Part shown: positions 17,467 to 28,700 of the stretch, in pieces
Numbering within the stretch: position 1 is the stretch's first letter
Layout of the letters: the number at the start of each line of letters is the position of its first letter
Source of the DNA: Salinivirgaceae bacterium
GTDB lineage: Bacteria; Bacteroidota; Bacteroidia; Bacteroidales; SZUA-534
Direction of reading: 5' to 3'
Length of the DNA stretch: 56,421 bases
NCBI GenBank assembly: GCA_024405635.1
Contig: JAKSOL010000020.1
Location: forward strand, 1-56,421
The notes under the pieces: model-generated
What the model saw: the letters and a program-made list of their open reading frames with translations, nothing else
Told to the model about the DNA's origin: nothing
The model's database searches: none
Position numbers and translations under genes: made by a program

Positions 17467-18024
17467 ATGACTAACGGATTAAACTTCATCGCAATTGATT
17501 TTGAAACAGCCACGTCAAAACGCGCATCGATATGCGAGGCTGGTATTTGTGTGGTAAAAAATGGCAAAGTGATTGAAACACAATCGTGGTTAGTCCGTCC
17601 CGAAAACAACTACTACTCATATTGGAACATAGCAGTTCATGGCATAACTCCCGACAAGACAGTAGATGCTCCTGAATTTCCTGAAGTATGGAGCAAAATT
17701 TTAACCTATTTAAAAGAAACGCCCGTTTTAGTAGCGCACAATGCGGCTTTTGACATTTCATGCATCCGCAAATCGTTAGAGTTGTTCAATTTACCAACTC
17801 CGTCAGTCAACTATTTCTGCACTTTGCGTGCGGCTCGCAAACTATACACATTTGAGTCGAACACGCTTGATTGCGTATGCCGCAATTTTGGGATTAAAGA
17901 AGGTACGCATCACCGTGCTGGCGACGATGCCGAAATGTGCGCCCGAATTTTTCTGCACCAAATAAAAGATAACGGCATTAATTCGCTCAACGAACTGAAT
18001 AAGGTTTGCGGAGGTGTGCTATAA
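17467..18024 (+). CDS. DnaQ-like 3'-5' exonuclease (DEDDh)
   Basis: 185 residues from ATG 17467 (MTNGLNF), chosen over an upstream in-frame ATG at 17419 because the promoter element lies between them. Exo I motif IDFETAT has Asp11 and Glu13; Exo II is HNAAFD; Exo III is HRAGDDAE, giving the H-x4-D form. This is the DNA polymerase III epsilon-like fold. No BRCT or polymerase-binding tail is seen, so it is a stand-alone exonuclease of the type Bacteroidetes often carry in several copies. The role could be DNA repair or RNA turnover. Confidence 0.87.
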   Translation: MTNGLNFIAIDFETATSKRASICEAGICVVKNGKVIETQSWLVRPENNYYSYWNIAVHGITPDKTVDAPEFPEVWSKILTYLKETPVLVAHNAAFDISCIRKSLELFNLPTPSVNYFCTLRAARKLYTFESNTLDCVCRNFGIKEGTHHRAGDDAEMCARIFLHQIKDNGINSLNELNKVCGGVL

Positions 18025-18038
18025 GTTTACTTGAATTG

Positions 18039-18073
18039 CAAAAAAAACGAACCGTCTTGTAGAAAACGGTTCG
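18039..18073 (-). terminator. Terminator between converging genes
   Basis: CGAACCGT (18048-18055) pairs with ACGGTTCG (18066-18073). The A run before it makes a U run on the minus strand, so it mainly stops the rubrerythrin/NifX-like transcript. Confidence 0.85.
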
Positions 18074-18103
18074 CTTTGTAATAAAAAGTAAACTGCAACA
18101 ATG

Positions 18104-18493
18104 CTACAGTTTAATGTTGATTTTAAACGCTGGTTGCTGATGACTTTCGCAGTTGTGGTGATCGCATATTTGCGGATTATCGTAAACATTGCCAGCCAAA
18201 TAATCGTTTACTAATGTTTCAACATTTCCTTGACAGCCTTTAATAACTTCAATTCCGCAGCTACCCAGTTTGTTTACCGCACCTTGCCCAATGTTGCTTG
18301 CAAGCATAAGTTTTACCCCCATTTGCTGCATTTCAAAAGCAATATTCGATTTGCATCCACAGCCTTCGGGCGATGCTAAAGTTGATTTCGCAACAACTTG
18401 CTGGTTGTTATCTACATCAAAAATGGTATAGTAAGCACAATGTCCAAAATGGCTATCTACAATTCCATCGCGCGTTGGTACTGCAATTTTCAT
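18104..18493 (-). CDS. NifX/NifB-type iron-molybdenum cofactor-binding domain protein
   Basis: 129 residues from ATG 18493 (MKIAVPTRDG); an in-frame TTG nine bases upstream is less likely. The dinitrogenase Fe-Mo cofactor domain (PF02579) has MKIAVPTRDGIVDSHFGHC at the start, a CGCK motif near 46 and ASNIGQGAVNKL in the middle. The tail is unusual, with CDHHNCESHQQ giving a cluster of His and Cys that could hold metal. The start lies 15 bases downstream of the rubrerythrin stop. No nitrogenase genes are nearby, so the role is more likely metal-cluster handling than nitrogen fixation. Confidence 0.84.
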   Translation of the reverse strand: MKIAVPTRDGIVDSHFGHCAYYTIFDVDNNQQVVAKSTLASPEGCGCKSNIAFEMQQMGVKLMLASNIGQGAVNKLGSCGIEVIKGCQGNVETLVNDYLAGNVYDNPQICDHHNCESHQQPAFKINIKL

Positions 18494-18508
18494 ATCAGCC
18501 AAATAGAA

Positions 18509-19051
18509 TTAGTAATTGTTAGCGCTTACTTCAAAATATGCTTGAGGATGATTGCAAGTTGGGCAAACTTCTGGAGCCTCAGTACCCACTACAATGTGAC
18601 CGCAGTTACGGCACTCCCAAACTTTAACTTCGCTCTTTTTAAATACTTCTTGAGCCTCAATGTTGCTAAGCAAAGCACGATAACGCTCTTCGTGACGTTT
18701 TTCTATAGCTGCTACCAAACGGAATTTTGCAGCAAGTTCAGCAAAGCCTTCAGCCTCGGCTGTTTTTGCAAAACCTTCATACATGTCGGTCCATTCGTAA
18801 TTTTCGCCATCTGCAGCGGCTGCAAGATTTTCGGCAGTTGAGCCTATACCCTCCAACTCTTTGAACCACATTTTTGCATGCTCTTTTTCGTTGTCGGCTG
18901 TGTGCTGAAAAATATCTGCAATTTGCTCAAATCCATCTTTTTTTGCTTTTGATGCAAAATAAGTGTACTTGTTACGTGCTTGCGATTCGCCAGCAAATGC
19001 TGCTTGCAAATTCTTTTCGGTTTGTGTACCTGCGTACTTTGACTTTGCCAT
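18509..19051 (-). CDS. rbr: Rubrerythrin
   Basis: 180 residues. The ferritin-like four-helix domain (1-140) has the diiron ligands in [29 protein letters not shown] and [10 protein letters not shown]. The C-terminal rubredoxin-like domain has CRNCG and [12 protein letters not shown], giving the four cysteines for one iron. Rubrerythrin reduces hydrogen peroxide using NAD(P)H-derived electrons and is a main peroxide defence of anaerobes. A -7 element lies at 19083-19090. It is followed by the NifX-like gene in the same direction. Confidence 0.95.
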   Translation of the reverse strand: MAKSKYAGTQTEKNLQAAFAGESQARNKYTYFASKAKKDGFEQIADIFQHTADNEKEHAKMWFKELEGIGSTAENLAAAADGENYEWTDMYEGFAKTAEAEGFAELAAKFRLVAAIEKRHEERYRALLSNIEAQEVFKKSEVKVWECRNCGHIVVGTEAPEVCPTCNHPQAYFEVSANNY

Positions 19052-19082
19052 AATTATATTTTTAATGGATTTAACATATTAA

Positions 19083-19090
19083 CAAATATA
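19083..19090 (-). promoter_or_regulatory. Bacteroidetes -7 element upstream of rubrerythrin
   Basis: On the minus strand the sequence is TATATTTG (TAnnTTTG), 31 bases before the ATG at 19051. Confidence 0.55.
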
Positions 19091-19135
19091 CAAAAAACAC
19101 ACCTTAAGCCACATTTGAAACTTGACGCATTTGGG

Positions 19136-20263
19136 CTATTTGTTGTCAAAACGATGAATTAACATGCTAGGTTGTAGAATTAGCAAAATTGCATAGTTGT
19201 AGTCGGTGCATCGCACGCGCAAATCGTAGTACACATTGGCAACAAACGATGCTGTAAGTACATTGGCAAAACGGTGCGATAAATTCAACTCAGCAGTTAA
19301 AATACTACGCTTGCGGTCAGTTTTTTGTGGGTCGTAGCCCGATGTGCTCTGAAAAATTTGGTTGCCGAATTTTGACTGGAATTTATTTCCATACCAGTAA
19401 CCAACACTTACAAAACTGGTGTTATGCGCAGCCTCAACTTTTGCCAAAACGCCATAGCCTAATGTGTCGCCATATTGGCTAAGAGGTTCGGGCGAATTAT
19501 CTTTGAAACTTATAGCGCGCGCATCTGCAGCTATGTTATCAACCCAAGCAGATTGTTTTTTTTCGATGCGCAAACCTGCTGAAATGTGGTACAACAAGCG
19601 CATTTTGTCGTCGCAAGTATCAATTTGCCCACCTCGATGGTAAATGCTAACCGAAGCTGGAATGGTTAGCGAAAACTGTTCGGCGCTAACTGCCTTATAT
19701 TCAGCCGATAATCCGCCAAAAATTTCCTCTTGATGAGCATCGTTTTGAAAAATAAAATTTTGCCAATCGCACCAAATGTCAACAAAAAGTCGGTTGCGGT
19801 TAATCACTATTTGCGCCCCGTTTTCGTTGTTGGCATAAAGTTGCTGCTCTTTGTTAAGGACAGGATCGGGCAAGCGATGAAAACCTGCTCCGTTTATTGA
19901 TCCCAATGTGAGTGATGCCCAATTGTTGTGTAGAGTTACTGAATAAAGCGGTTGAGCTGATGTAAACTTGTCGAGTCCCGAATATTTTTTCAAGTAAACT
20001 CCACCTTGCGCCTTTATGTTTTCTGAAAAATGGTACTCAATGGCTGCTTTTGCGTTGTAGCCAATAAGAGTATAGCCTTTCACCATTGGGCCAAAATACT
20101 CGTTGTTCCATACAAAGTTGTAGTTGTTGAGTTTTAAGTTAAGCGCTCCAACATCTGCTTTCATTAATTCGTCAACTTCGTCATTGGCAAAGTAATATTG
20201 TGCCGAACTGGTTGACGCATAAAGCATTACAAGTGTTATTATTATTTTTTTTAGCAGATTCAT
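19136..20263 (-). CDS. Putative outer-membrane beta-barrel protein
   Basis: 375 residues with a signal peptide (to TSSAQ, about 22). The mature chain alternates short polar/aromatic strands such as KGYTLIGYNAKAAIEYHF, FVSVGYWYGNKFQSKF and AELNLSHRFANVLTASFVANVYYDLRV, as expected for an outer-membrane barrel. I do not recognise a named family. It lies 41 bases downstream of ruvB and may be cotranscribed with it. Function unknown. Confidence 0.75.
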   Translation of the reverse strand: MNLLKKIIITLVMLYASTSSAQYYFANDEVDELMKADVGALNLKLNNYNFVWNNEYFGPMVKGYTLIGYNAKAAIEYHFSENIKAQGGVYLKKYSGLDKFTSAQPLYSVTLHNNWASLTLGSINGAGFHRLPDPVLNKEQQLYANNENGAQIVINRNRLFVDIWCDWQNFIFQNDAHQEEIFGGLSAEYKAVSAEQFSLTIPASVSIYHRGGQIDTCDDKMRLLYHISAGLRIEKKQSAWVDNIAADARAISFKDNSPEPLSQYGDTLGYGVLAKVEAAHNTSFVSVGYWYGNKFQSKFGNQIFQSTSGYDPQKTDRKRSILTAELNLSHRFANVLTASFVANVYYDLRVRCTDYNYAILLILQPSMLIHRFDNK

Positions 20264-20304
20264 TTTTTCTGTTTTGGTATAAGATTCGTGTTTAATGCTT
20301 AGTT

Positions 20305-21330
20305 CTAAAACAGAGTGCCTTGCATCGAATCGTTGTTATAGTTCCATGTATAGCCAAGGTGGCGATACGATTTTTCGGTTGGGATTCGACCACGTGGAGT
20401 TCGGTTTACAAAACCTTCTTTTACTAAATATGGTTCATAAACATCTTCAATGGTATTGCTGTCTTCGCCAACTGCGGTTGCAATAGTGTTAAGTCCCACT
20501 GGGCGACCATTAAATTTATCAATCATGGTGGTTAATATTCTAATGTCCATTTGGTCGAGTCCATATTGGTCGATGTTCATTATTTTGAGCGACATGCGAG
20601 CAATGGCTAAGTCGATTGTGCCATTGCCCTTAACTTGCGCAAAATCGCGCACACGGCGCAAAAGTGCGTTTGCGATACGCGGAGTGCCACGGCTTCGCAA
20701 CGATATTTCGTAAGCAGCGTCGTCATCAATAGGAACACCAAGTATGTCGGCCGAGCGAACAATAATAGTTTTAAGCACATTGGCGTCGTAACATTCAAAG
20801 TGCTCTTTAATGCCAAAACGGTCGTAAAGAGGTTTAGTTAGTTTGCCCGCACGCGTAGTAGCGCCAATCAAGGTAAATGGGTTTAATCCAATTTGCACTG
20901 AGTTGGCGTTGGCGCCTTTGTCAAGCATAATATCGATGCGGAAATCTTCCATGGCCGAGTACAAGTACTCTTCAACTACCGAAGATAGACGATGAATTTC
21001 ATCGATAAAAAGCACATCGTTTGGTTGAAGTTTTATAAGAAGGCCAGCCAAATCGCCAGGTTTATCAATAATTGGACCTGAAGTTACGTGAAATCCTACG
21101 CCCATTTCGTTGGCAATGATGTTTGCCAAAGTAGTTTTGCCCAATCCGGGAGGGCCCGAAAGGAGGACGTGGTCCAAGTGGTCGCCGCGTTGGCGTGCCG
21201 CTTCAACATACACTTTCAGTTTCTCAACAATATCGTCTTGTCCGTTAAAGTCGTCGAACGACAAAGGACGCAACCTGTTTTCATATTCCTTATCGGAGGC
21301 ATTGCTCCGTATATCAAACTCGTCTGCCAT
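20305..21330 (-). CDS. ruvB: Holliday junction branch migration ATPase RuvB
   Basis: 341 residues from ATG 21330 (MADEFDIR); a TTG four codons upstream is less likely. Walker A GPPGLGKT is at 59-66, Walker B LFIDEIH ends near 112, the sensor region is GATTRAG (156-162), and the arginine-finger region [17 protein letters not shown] follows. The C-terminal winged helix ends with [17 protein letters not shown]. RuvB drives branch migration together with RuvA. No ruvA or ruvC lies nearby. The minus-strand TATCTTGG just before the start is one base off the -7 consensus. Confidence 0.97.
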   Translation of the reverse strand: MADEFDIRSNASDKEYENRLRPLSFDDFNGQDDIVEKLKVYVEAARQRGDHLDHVLLSGPPGLGKTTLANIIANEMGVGFHVTSGPIIDKPGDLAGLLIKLQPNDVLFIDEIHRLSSVVEEYLYSAMEDFRIDIMLDKGANANSVQIGLNPFTLIGATTRAGKLTKPLYDRFGIKEHFECYDANVLKTIIVRSADILGVPIDDDAAYEISLRSRGTPRIANALLRRVRDFAQVKGNGTIDLAIARMSLKIMNIDQYGLDQMDIRILTTMIDKFNGRPVGLNTIATAVGEDSNTIEDVYEPYLVKEGFVNRTPRGRIPTEKSYRHLGYTWNYNNDSMQGTLF

Positions 21331-21393
21331 AATGAGCGCCAAGATAGTTATTCGTTTTCAGTTTAGCGAAAGCAATGCAATTGATGCTAATAC

Positions 21394-21429
21394 AAAAAAA
21401 GAGTTACTCAATGAGCAACTCTTTTTTTT
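21394..21429 (-). terminator. Terminator of the SprB-like operon
   Basis: AGAGTTACTC pairs with GAGCAACTCT with one mismatch, with A and T runs on both sides. It separates the DUF4296 lipoprotein gene from ruvB on the minus strand. Confidence 0.87.
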
Positions 21430-21448
21430 AATCATAAGGTAATAAAGT

Positions 21449-21805
21449 CTAATCGATACGTTTAGGTTCATTCTCGGCTTCGTAAGCTTGCAATCGAACA
21501 ATAACTTTATTGTAAACCAACTCAAGTTGGTCGGTACGATTGCTGTACCATTTCATGGTATTCATAAACTCACTGTGAGTAATACCATACTTTTCAAAAA
21601 CGTAGTTGTAAGCGTTGCCAATAATTCTAGAATGGTCTTTTGGACGATAACCTTTTGCAGTCATATACCCATCAACCAAGTGAACATCAACCAAAACATT
21701 AATAAGTGTTTCGCGGTCAATTTGTTCTTTACCTGCGTTGGGGTCGGTTTTACAACCGCAAAACAAGCTAGCACAAACTAACAATATGCAAAAGCCACGT
21801 TTCAT
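21449..21805 (-). CDS. DUF4296 family lipoprotein
   Basis: 118 residues. The signal sequence ends in a lipobox (LFCGC, lipid-carrying Cys at 18). The rest matches DUF4296, with LINVLVDVHLVDGYM and YNYVFEKYGITHSEFMNTMKWYSNRTDQLELVYNKV. The function of the family is unknown; it is widespread in Bacteroidetes. Its start overlaps the stop of the upstream PorP/SprF gene (TAATG), so the two are translationally coupled and probably act in the same envelope process. Confidence 0.86.
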   Translation of the reverse strand: MKRGFCILLVCASLFCGCKTDPNAGKEQIDRETLINVLVDVHLVDGYMTAKGYRPKDHSRIIGNAYNYVFEKYGITHSEFMNTMKWYSNRTDQLELVYNKVIVRLQAYEAENEPKRID

Positions 21806-22758
21806 TAACGAATTTTACGTTTCGATTTTGATTTACGAATATCCTCAAACTTAACACCTAACATAATTTCGTGCGAGCCTTTGCTGTAGTGGCTCAACTT
21901 TGAAACTGTTAAGTCGTAAGAGTAACCAACGTTTATCATGTCGTTGTAGTTGTAGCCAAGGAATACTTTAACAGCCTCAGGGTTTTTAAAGTTGTAGCGG
22001 AAGCCCAAACCACCCCAAAATGTTTTTTGATAAATAACCTTGCAATCAACATCCATAATAAAATCGTAGGTAGGTACAGTTTTTACAAGTATTGAAGGTT
22101 CAATGTCGAAGTTGCGGTCGATGTTGTACTTGTAACCACCTTGAACATAGAAGTGCATACGAGCACGGGCAGCCTTTTTGTATTCTGCTTCGTAGTCAAA
22201 GTCTTCAAGCAAAGTCATGTTGTTAAAGAATAGGTGGTTGATTGACAACCCAACATAATATTGCGAAGTGTACAAATATGCACCCAACGAACCATCGAGA
22301 TAAATTTTCTTGTAAACCGAACTAGTAAACACCTCGTTAGCGGTGCTACCAAACGACACCTCGGTAAGGTCAACTTTTTGTTGAATTAGACCAAGGAACA
22401 TACCCATTGATATGCGAATGTCGCCACTGATTTGCAAGTTATAACTATACGAACCATAAGCTCCAAGGTTTGAAACTGGACCAGTTACATCGTTAAAAAT
22501 GTAACCACCATAACCCATAGGCATGGTTTTATGTGGTCCGTAACCGCCAAACAGATAGGTTTGAGGGGCATCTTTAATGCCCGCCCATTGATACCTAAAG
22601 TTTGACTTTATCTGCCAATAGTCGTTAGTACCTCCCACAGCAGGGTTCACGATATAATCGTTGAACATGTACTGCGAGAATTGTGGCAGTAGTTGTGCTT
22701 TAGCCTCTGGAGCAACAAACATTGCTCCAACAAACAAGGTTAAAAATATCTTCTTCAT
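21805..22758 (-). CDS. PorP/SprF family T9SS outer-membrane protein
   Basis: 317 residues with a signal peptide (to AKAQ). It opens with the family signature LPQFSQYMFNDYIVNPAVGGTNDYW, then barrel strands (GYGGYIFNDVTGPVSNLGAYGSYSY and later GGLGFRYNF, VGYSYDLTVS) with the family end SHEIMLGVKF. PorP/SprF proteins are outer-membrane partners of T9SS; SprF in Flavobacterium is needed to deliver the adjacent SprB adhesin. Here it starts 7 bases after the giant SprB-like gene, the same arrangement, so I infer it secretes or anchors that protein. Confidence 0.94.
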   Translation of the reverse strand: MKKIFLTLFVGAMFVAPEAKAQLLPQFSQYMFNDYIVNPAVGGTNDYWQIKSNFRYQWAGIKDAPQTYLFGGYGPHKTMPMGYGGYIFNDVTGPVSNLGAYGSYSYNLQISGDIRISMGMFLGLIQQKVDLTEVSFGSTANEVFTSSVYKKIYLDGSLGAYLYTSQYYVGLSINHLFFNNMTLLEDFDYEAEYKKAARARMHFYVQGGYKYNIDRNFDIEPSILVKTVPTYDFIMDVDCKVIYQKTFWGGLGFRYNFKNPEAVKVFLGYNYNDMINVGYSYDLTVSKLSHYSKGSHEIMLGVKFEDIRKSKSKRKIR

Positions 22759-22765
22759 AGTTGTA

Positions 22766-25700
22766 TTACCTTATGATTGTAACAGGTCCTGATTTCTCTT
22801 TAGTTCCAATGCGGCTGTCGCTGCACTTAATTGAGTAGTAGTAAGTGCCCGAAGGTAGGTTTTTGCCTTTAGCATTTGTACCATCCCATGGCTCATATAC
22901 ACCGCTCTTTTGCCATACACGACCACCCCAACGGTTGAAGATAACTACCTCAACTTTTTGGTAAGCGTGAATTCCGTTGATAACCCATGTATCGTTTGCA
23001 CCGTCGCCGTTTGGTGTAAATACCTCTGGTGGACGAATGTCTGACAATACCGAAACTACCATGCTATCGGTGAATACGCATTGCAATGTGTCGCTTATAG
23101 CTGCATAGGTTACCGAAACGGTATCAACAACCTTAATTGTCATATCCTCTTTAGCAACCACAATTGGGCTAATAGTGTCAGCAGTAGTTTGCCAAGACAC
23201 CTCTTTGCTTGTTGCCCAATAGTATGCGTTTTGGTATTCAACAGTTGAAGGAACATCAAAGGTAAGTGCCTCTCCTTGGTTTGCATGCAACATTAAGTCG
23301 ATGCCACCAAACAATTGGTAAACATTATCTTGAGGTTCAACTCCCTCTTCGGCCATCACAATGCCAGCCTTAAGCGTATCGGTTGGATTCAGAACAATAA
23401 CATGTAAGGTATCCATATCCATACACTTGTCGTTGTATGCTTGAACGCGATAGTAGTAGTCGTTGCCCTCAGCGCCTCGTGGTGTAAGCGATGCCCATGT
23501 TGATACTGAGTCGTCAACAATTGAATCGTTTAAGTACCATACACGTTTGTCGATGCTGAAGTTATCGGTTGTGTGGAAGTTAGCTTGAAGAGCTTCTTCC
23601 TCAGGGCAAACATAAACTTCGTTAGCATACTCGTTTGATGTTGAGCTGCGATAGATGTATGCTCCTGCAAGAGCAAACTTGTTGTCGGCTCCCACAGTAA
23701 CATTCAAAGTATCGGGGCAAACCATGTCGCTTGAGAAACCAACCACAACGTTGTAGTCGCCTGCTGCAAGTTTGCTGAATTTGCTGTTAGCTGAAGGTTT
23801 ATTGTTACCTAGTTGGAAGAATACTGGTTCTTCAACTGTTCCAGATACTGAGTATTGGTTTACAACGCTTACAGCAACTTCAAATTCGCCGTCGATTGAC
23901 AAGTTTCCGTTAGCAAAGTACTTTTCGCACGATGCATCGTCAACTGTAATGGTTGTTGCCATTTGCGAGTGACGGCTTGGAACGGTAATGTTAATAGTGT
24001 CGCTCTCGCAATCGTTAACATCCATAATGTAAACTTTGTATTCGCCAGTTGGTATGCCGGTTATTATTTCCATTGAATCGCGGGTTTCAACGTTCTTATT
24101 GATTGTTCCGTTTGCTCCCATGAAAATGTATTGGTCATAAACGCCCATCAGCCCACCAGTAATGTTGTTGAAGCTAACTGAGCCATCGGTACCGGTGAAA
24201 CAAGTGTTTGGTTCAATTGCGCCAAGTGTAAACGCAACTTTTGGTGTTTCTGGCATTTCAATGGTATCAAAACGTTGGCAATTCATTTCGTCTTCAACCA
24301 TTACGTAGTAGATGCCAGCCTTACCATTGATGCGATCTGCAGTTTCAGCCGAACCATTGTTCCATGTGTAAGAACGTATGCCGTTGTCGCTGCTTGCATT
24401 TGCAATTACAGTACCCTCTTTGCCAAAGCAACGTGGTTTGTCAACTGCAAGTTCAACTTTAAAGTGCGATAGGTCTTCAACATTGTAAATTGTATCGAAC
24501 ACGCAACCAAGTGAATCGATAACTGACAATGAGTATTCGCCAATTGGCAAGTTGGTTATGTTGATTTTTTCGCCCGATACCTTAATGCTATCAACTGTCC
24601 AATCAGGATTGCTGAAGATGTAGGTAAATGGAGCAAAACCACTGAATGCTGAAGCGAAATCGCCTTGTTCGTATATGCGAACCGAACCAGCTGACTCGTA
24701 GCACTTGGTACCCTTTGTAACTACCATATCGGCAGGGATATGCAAGCGAGTACTTGGTTGACCAATGGTGATTGTATCAGAAATCATGGTCATGTAATCG
24801 TGTTGCGAAATGATGAAGTAGTATTTACCTGCATACACATTTTCAAGTTCAGGTTTGCTACTCAACAAGTCGGTTGAGCCAACTGCGTACCATTCATATT
24901 TATAAGGTTCGTACAAACCACCAACTCCTTCAACTTTTGCGTTACCGTTGTTGTATCCGTAGCAAGTTGCATCGGTTTGGCTAACCATTTGGAACAACAA
25001 AGGACGATGCTCAATAATGTAGGTTTCTATTATCTCGCAACCTTCTGGGTTTTCGTCTTTAACGGTTAAGGTGTATTTGCCCTCGCACAAGCTATATGCT
25101 TTGGCTTCGCTTGCTGTAGCATCAAAAATGCTATTTGGCAATTCTTCGCCAGCCTCGTTAGTCCAAACTGCGGTGTAGTTACCTACGCCACCAGCAATTT
25201 CTGCAATAAGCATACCGTTGCAGTTAGGATCGCCGTCAAGGTCAGGATAGTTTGTAATGTGTTTAACACGCAAAGCTTTTTCATCGCTCATTGTAATGTA
25301 CTCAACTGCACGACAATTGTTTGGAGCAATTACCACAACTTTGTTTGTGCCTAGGCAAAGGTTAGTTGCATGAGCACCGATTTCTGTGTCGTTCCAAATA
25401 ACATTGAATGTTGTGTACAATTGATTGTCGTCATAAACTTGAGTAACTTTTGCTTCGCCGTTGCAGTTGCTTGGGCAAAGAATGTCGCTCACAACTTCCC
25501 ATTCAAATCCTACCGAACCGTTGTCCTCAACATCAACTGTATCGGTAACTACACATCCAAGCGCATCTTGAATCTCAAGTACATAGGTGTCAACTGCCAA
25601 GTTGATTGGGTTGGCATCGTTGCTTATTGCGGTAAGATCCATTAATGTGTGCCATACGTATGTGTATGGAGCCACACCGCCTGTAACAGTTGCGGTTGCG

Positions 25701-28700
25701 GTACCAGTTGGAGTGTCGCACTCAGACTCGGTTGTTACAACCTCAATATTAATTGGTTCTGGGAATAATATTTGAACTGAGTCTTCGGCCACACAAGCGT
25801 TTGCATCCTTAACTTCAACATAATACCAACCCTCTTCGGCATTCGAAATTGCAGAATCGGTACTTACTATTTCGCCGTTGTGAGTCCAAGTGAATATGTA
25901 ATCAGGGGTTCCGCCTTGAGCTGATACATAGAAACTTGCAACTTTGTCGCCAGCGCAAACTACTTGTTGTGTGAATACTATGTTGGTAATCAATTCTTCA
26001 GGTTCGTCAACTGTTACTTCAAGCGAAGCACCACAAAGCGATTGATTGTCGGTTACAACTACTAGATACTTACCTGCTTTTACAGTAGTGTTAGTAGCAT
26101 CGGTCAATGAGTAAACAAGGTTGTTCGATTCATCAAACCATTCAAATGTATAGTCGCCACTACCACCTCCAAGAACGGTAAGTTCAACTGTTCCATTTTC
26201 AGCACCTTTGCACATTGGCATATCTACCGAAACTAGTTGCAATTCAAGTGTTGACAAGTCTTTAAGGGTAATAAGAGTATCAACGTCGCAACCCATTGCT
26301 GTGGTGATTATTGCTTGGTATTTAGCAGCTGGAACGTCGTTCAAGCTTAGACCAGAAGCAACCATTGCACCATCGGCATCGAACCAAGTAACATCGATAA
26401 TTGCAACTGGAACGCCATCAAATGTTGCACCTGTAACGGTTATTGAACCATCGCTTGCTGCACATCCTGCAGGAACAAATTCAAATTCGGCAATAATTGG
26501 ACTTGGGCTTGCAAGTGGGCCAACATTAGCCACAGCCTCGCAACCTTCGCTATCGGTTATCTTAACCTCGTATGTTTGACCAGCTTCAAGACCCGAATGA
26601 CTATCGGCAATAGTATTGTCCATCAACCATTCGAATGTGTATGGGCCAACTCCACCAACAGTTGATGGGTCAATTGTTATCATACCATCGTTGCCACCAT
26701 AGCAGGTTGGTGATACATTGATAGTGTTTCGAATATCAAGACGAAGAGCACCTCCTAAAGTAACATCGAACGATTTTGAGCAAGAGTGTTCGTCAACTAC
26801 AACTACTGTGTAGGTTCCTGCCGATGCTATGTTATATAGACGAGTTCCATCAGCGGTTGCAAGAACACCATCAACATCGTTACCATCTTCATCGTACCAT
26901 GTGCATGTTACTTCGCCAAATGCATCGTCTATTTGAATAACAATCTCTCCATCGTTTGAACAAGCACTTGTTACATCGGTGGTTGACAATACTGTCATTG
27001 TCATTACTGAATTGTCGGTAACGTCAACAAAATCAACTACTGAACAGTTGTTTGCATCGGTTACGGTTACATAGTAACGCTCAACTCCCAAGCCATCGGC
27101 TGTTGCTGTTGTTGATTGGTTTGCATTGGTCCACTCGTAAGTGAATGGAGCAACACCACCCGATACCACCTCAACTGTAGCTGTACCATCAAACGATTGG
27201 CAGTTTGTTGGAGTGAATGTTATGCTAGTAACAATTGGTTCAGGGTCAACCAATGTTATAGTTTCGCTATAGGTGCAGCCATTGTAATCGGTTACGGTTA
27301 CAATGTTGTCGCCTGCTGTAAGTGTTGCGCTAGTAGCATCGTCGCCATTAGCATCAACCCAAGCGTATGTGTAAGGTGCGGTGCCACCAGCAGCCTCAAC
27401 TTCGGCCGAACCTGTTGACGAGCCAATGCAAAGTGGGTTTTCAAATCCAATTACATTGATTGACAAAGCCTCGGGTTGCGAAAGTTTAATGCTATCGATA
27501 GCCGAGCAACCTGATATTTGGTCAATTGCTTTAACGTAGTATGTAACGTCACCATAAATGTTAGCAATTAAACCAGAGAAGTTCATTGTTCCGTTGATTG
27601 GTGAACCTTCCATTGATTCTTTGTACCACTCGTAGTACAAATCATCAACGTTTCCGTTTTGTGTTGTTGCAGTAGCAAGAGCTGCACCACCATTTGCTCC
27701 GTTACACATAATAGGAGCGGTTTCAACAACACTCACAAAGGTTACATCGCCGTTGTCAGGAACGGTAATCACGGTATCGACAGAGCAACCATTTGCATCT
27801 TTAATTGTTACGCTATAAATGTCGGCTGCAAGGTTTTCGGCTTTGCCATTTACAAATGTTGCAGTAGCGCAAGTAATGTCGTATGCGTCACCAGCTAGTG
27901 GAGTTCCACCGCTAATGGTGAACTCAATTGAACCTGTTGGGTTAGCGCAATCTGATGCTGTAACCACAATGTTGTCAACACTAATTGCAGTTGGTTCTTC
28001 AATTTTAACATCGGCTGAAACCGAGCATTGGTTTTCGTCGGTTACCCAAACTGTGTATTCACCAGCCGCAACATTGCTAACTGAAGCTGTTGTTGTTGCG
28101 TCAGCATCGTTCCATTGATAAGTGTATGCACCTACGCCTTGTCGTGCTGTTACGCTCATTGAACCATCGGCAGCACCGTTGCAAGTAACATCGCTTGCTG
28201 TGGTTTCAAGCAGAATTGGATCTGGCTCAAGAACGTGAACTTTACCAGTTGCCGAGCAACCGCGCGAGTCGGTTACTGTTACAATGTAATCGCCTCCGCA
28301 AAGGTCAACCTCGTTAGTTCCTTGTACAGGATCTTTACCTTCTGGTTGTTCCCAAATGTAGCTATTATACACTCCCGACCCTCCAATAACATTAACAACT
28401 GCATGAGCATCGCAAGCTCCGTAGCAACTTGTTGACAATCCGATTGGTGAAATGTATCGAATTGCACCATTGTCTAAAATTGGGATGTTAATACTACCCG
28501 AATTGAAGGTTATGGTTTGCATATTACCTTGATGGTTAACATCAGTAAATGATATTATTGATTGTGTGAGTTCACCAACTTGCCCAACAAACATGTCAAC
28601 AATACGAACTGCCCATCCTCCTTTTGCGGGGTCTTCGCCATATATGTTCTCCCAACCCTTAATATCAGTTGGCAAAAATGTACCGGTTAGAGTTGTTGCT

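Noticed and set aside
18104..18493. A nitrogen fixation locus
   Set aside because: Only a single NifX-type domain is present; no nitrogenase structural or cofactor genes are nearby.
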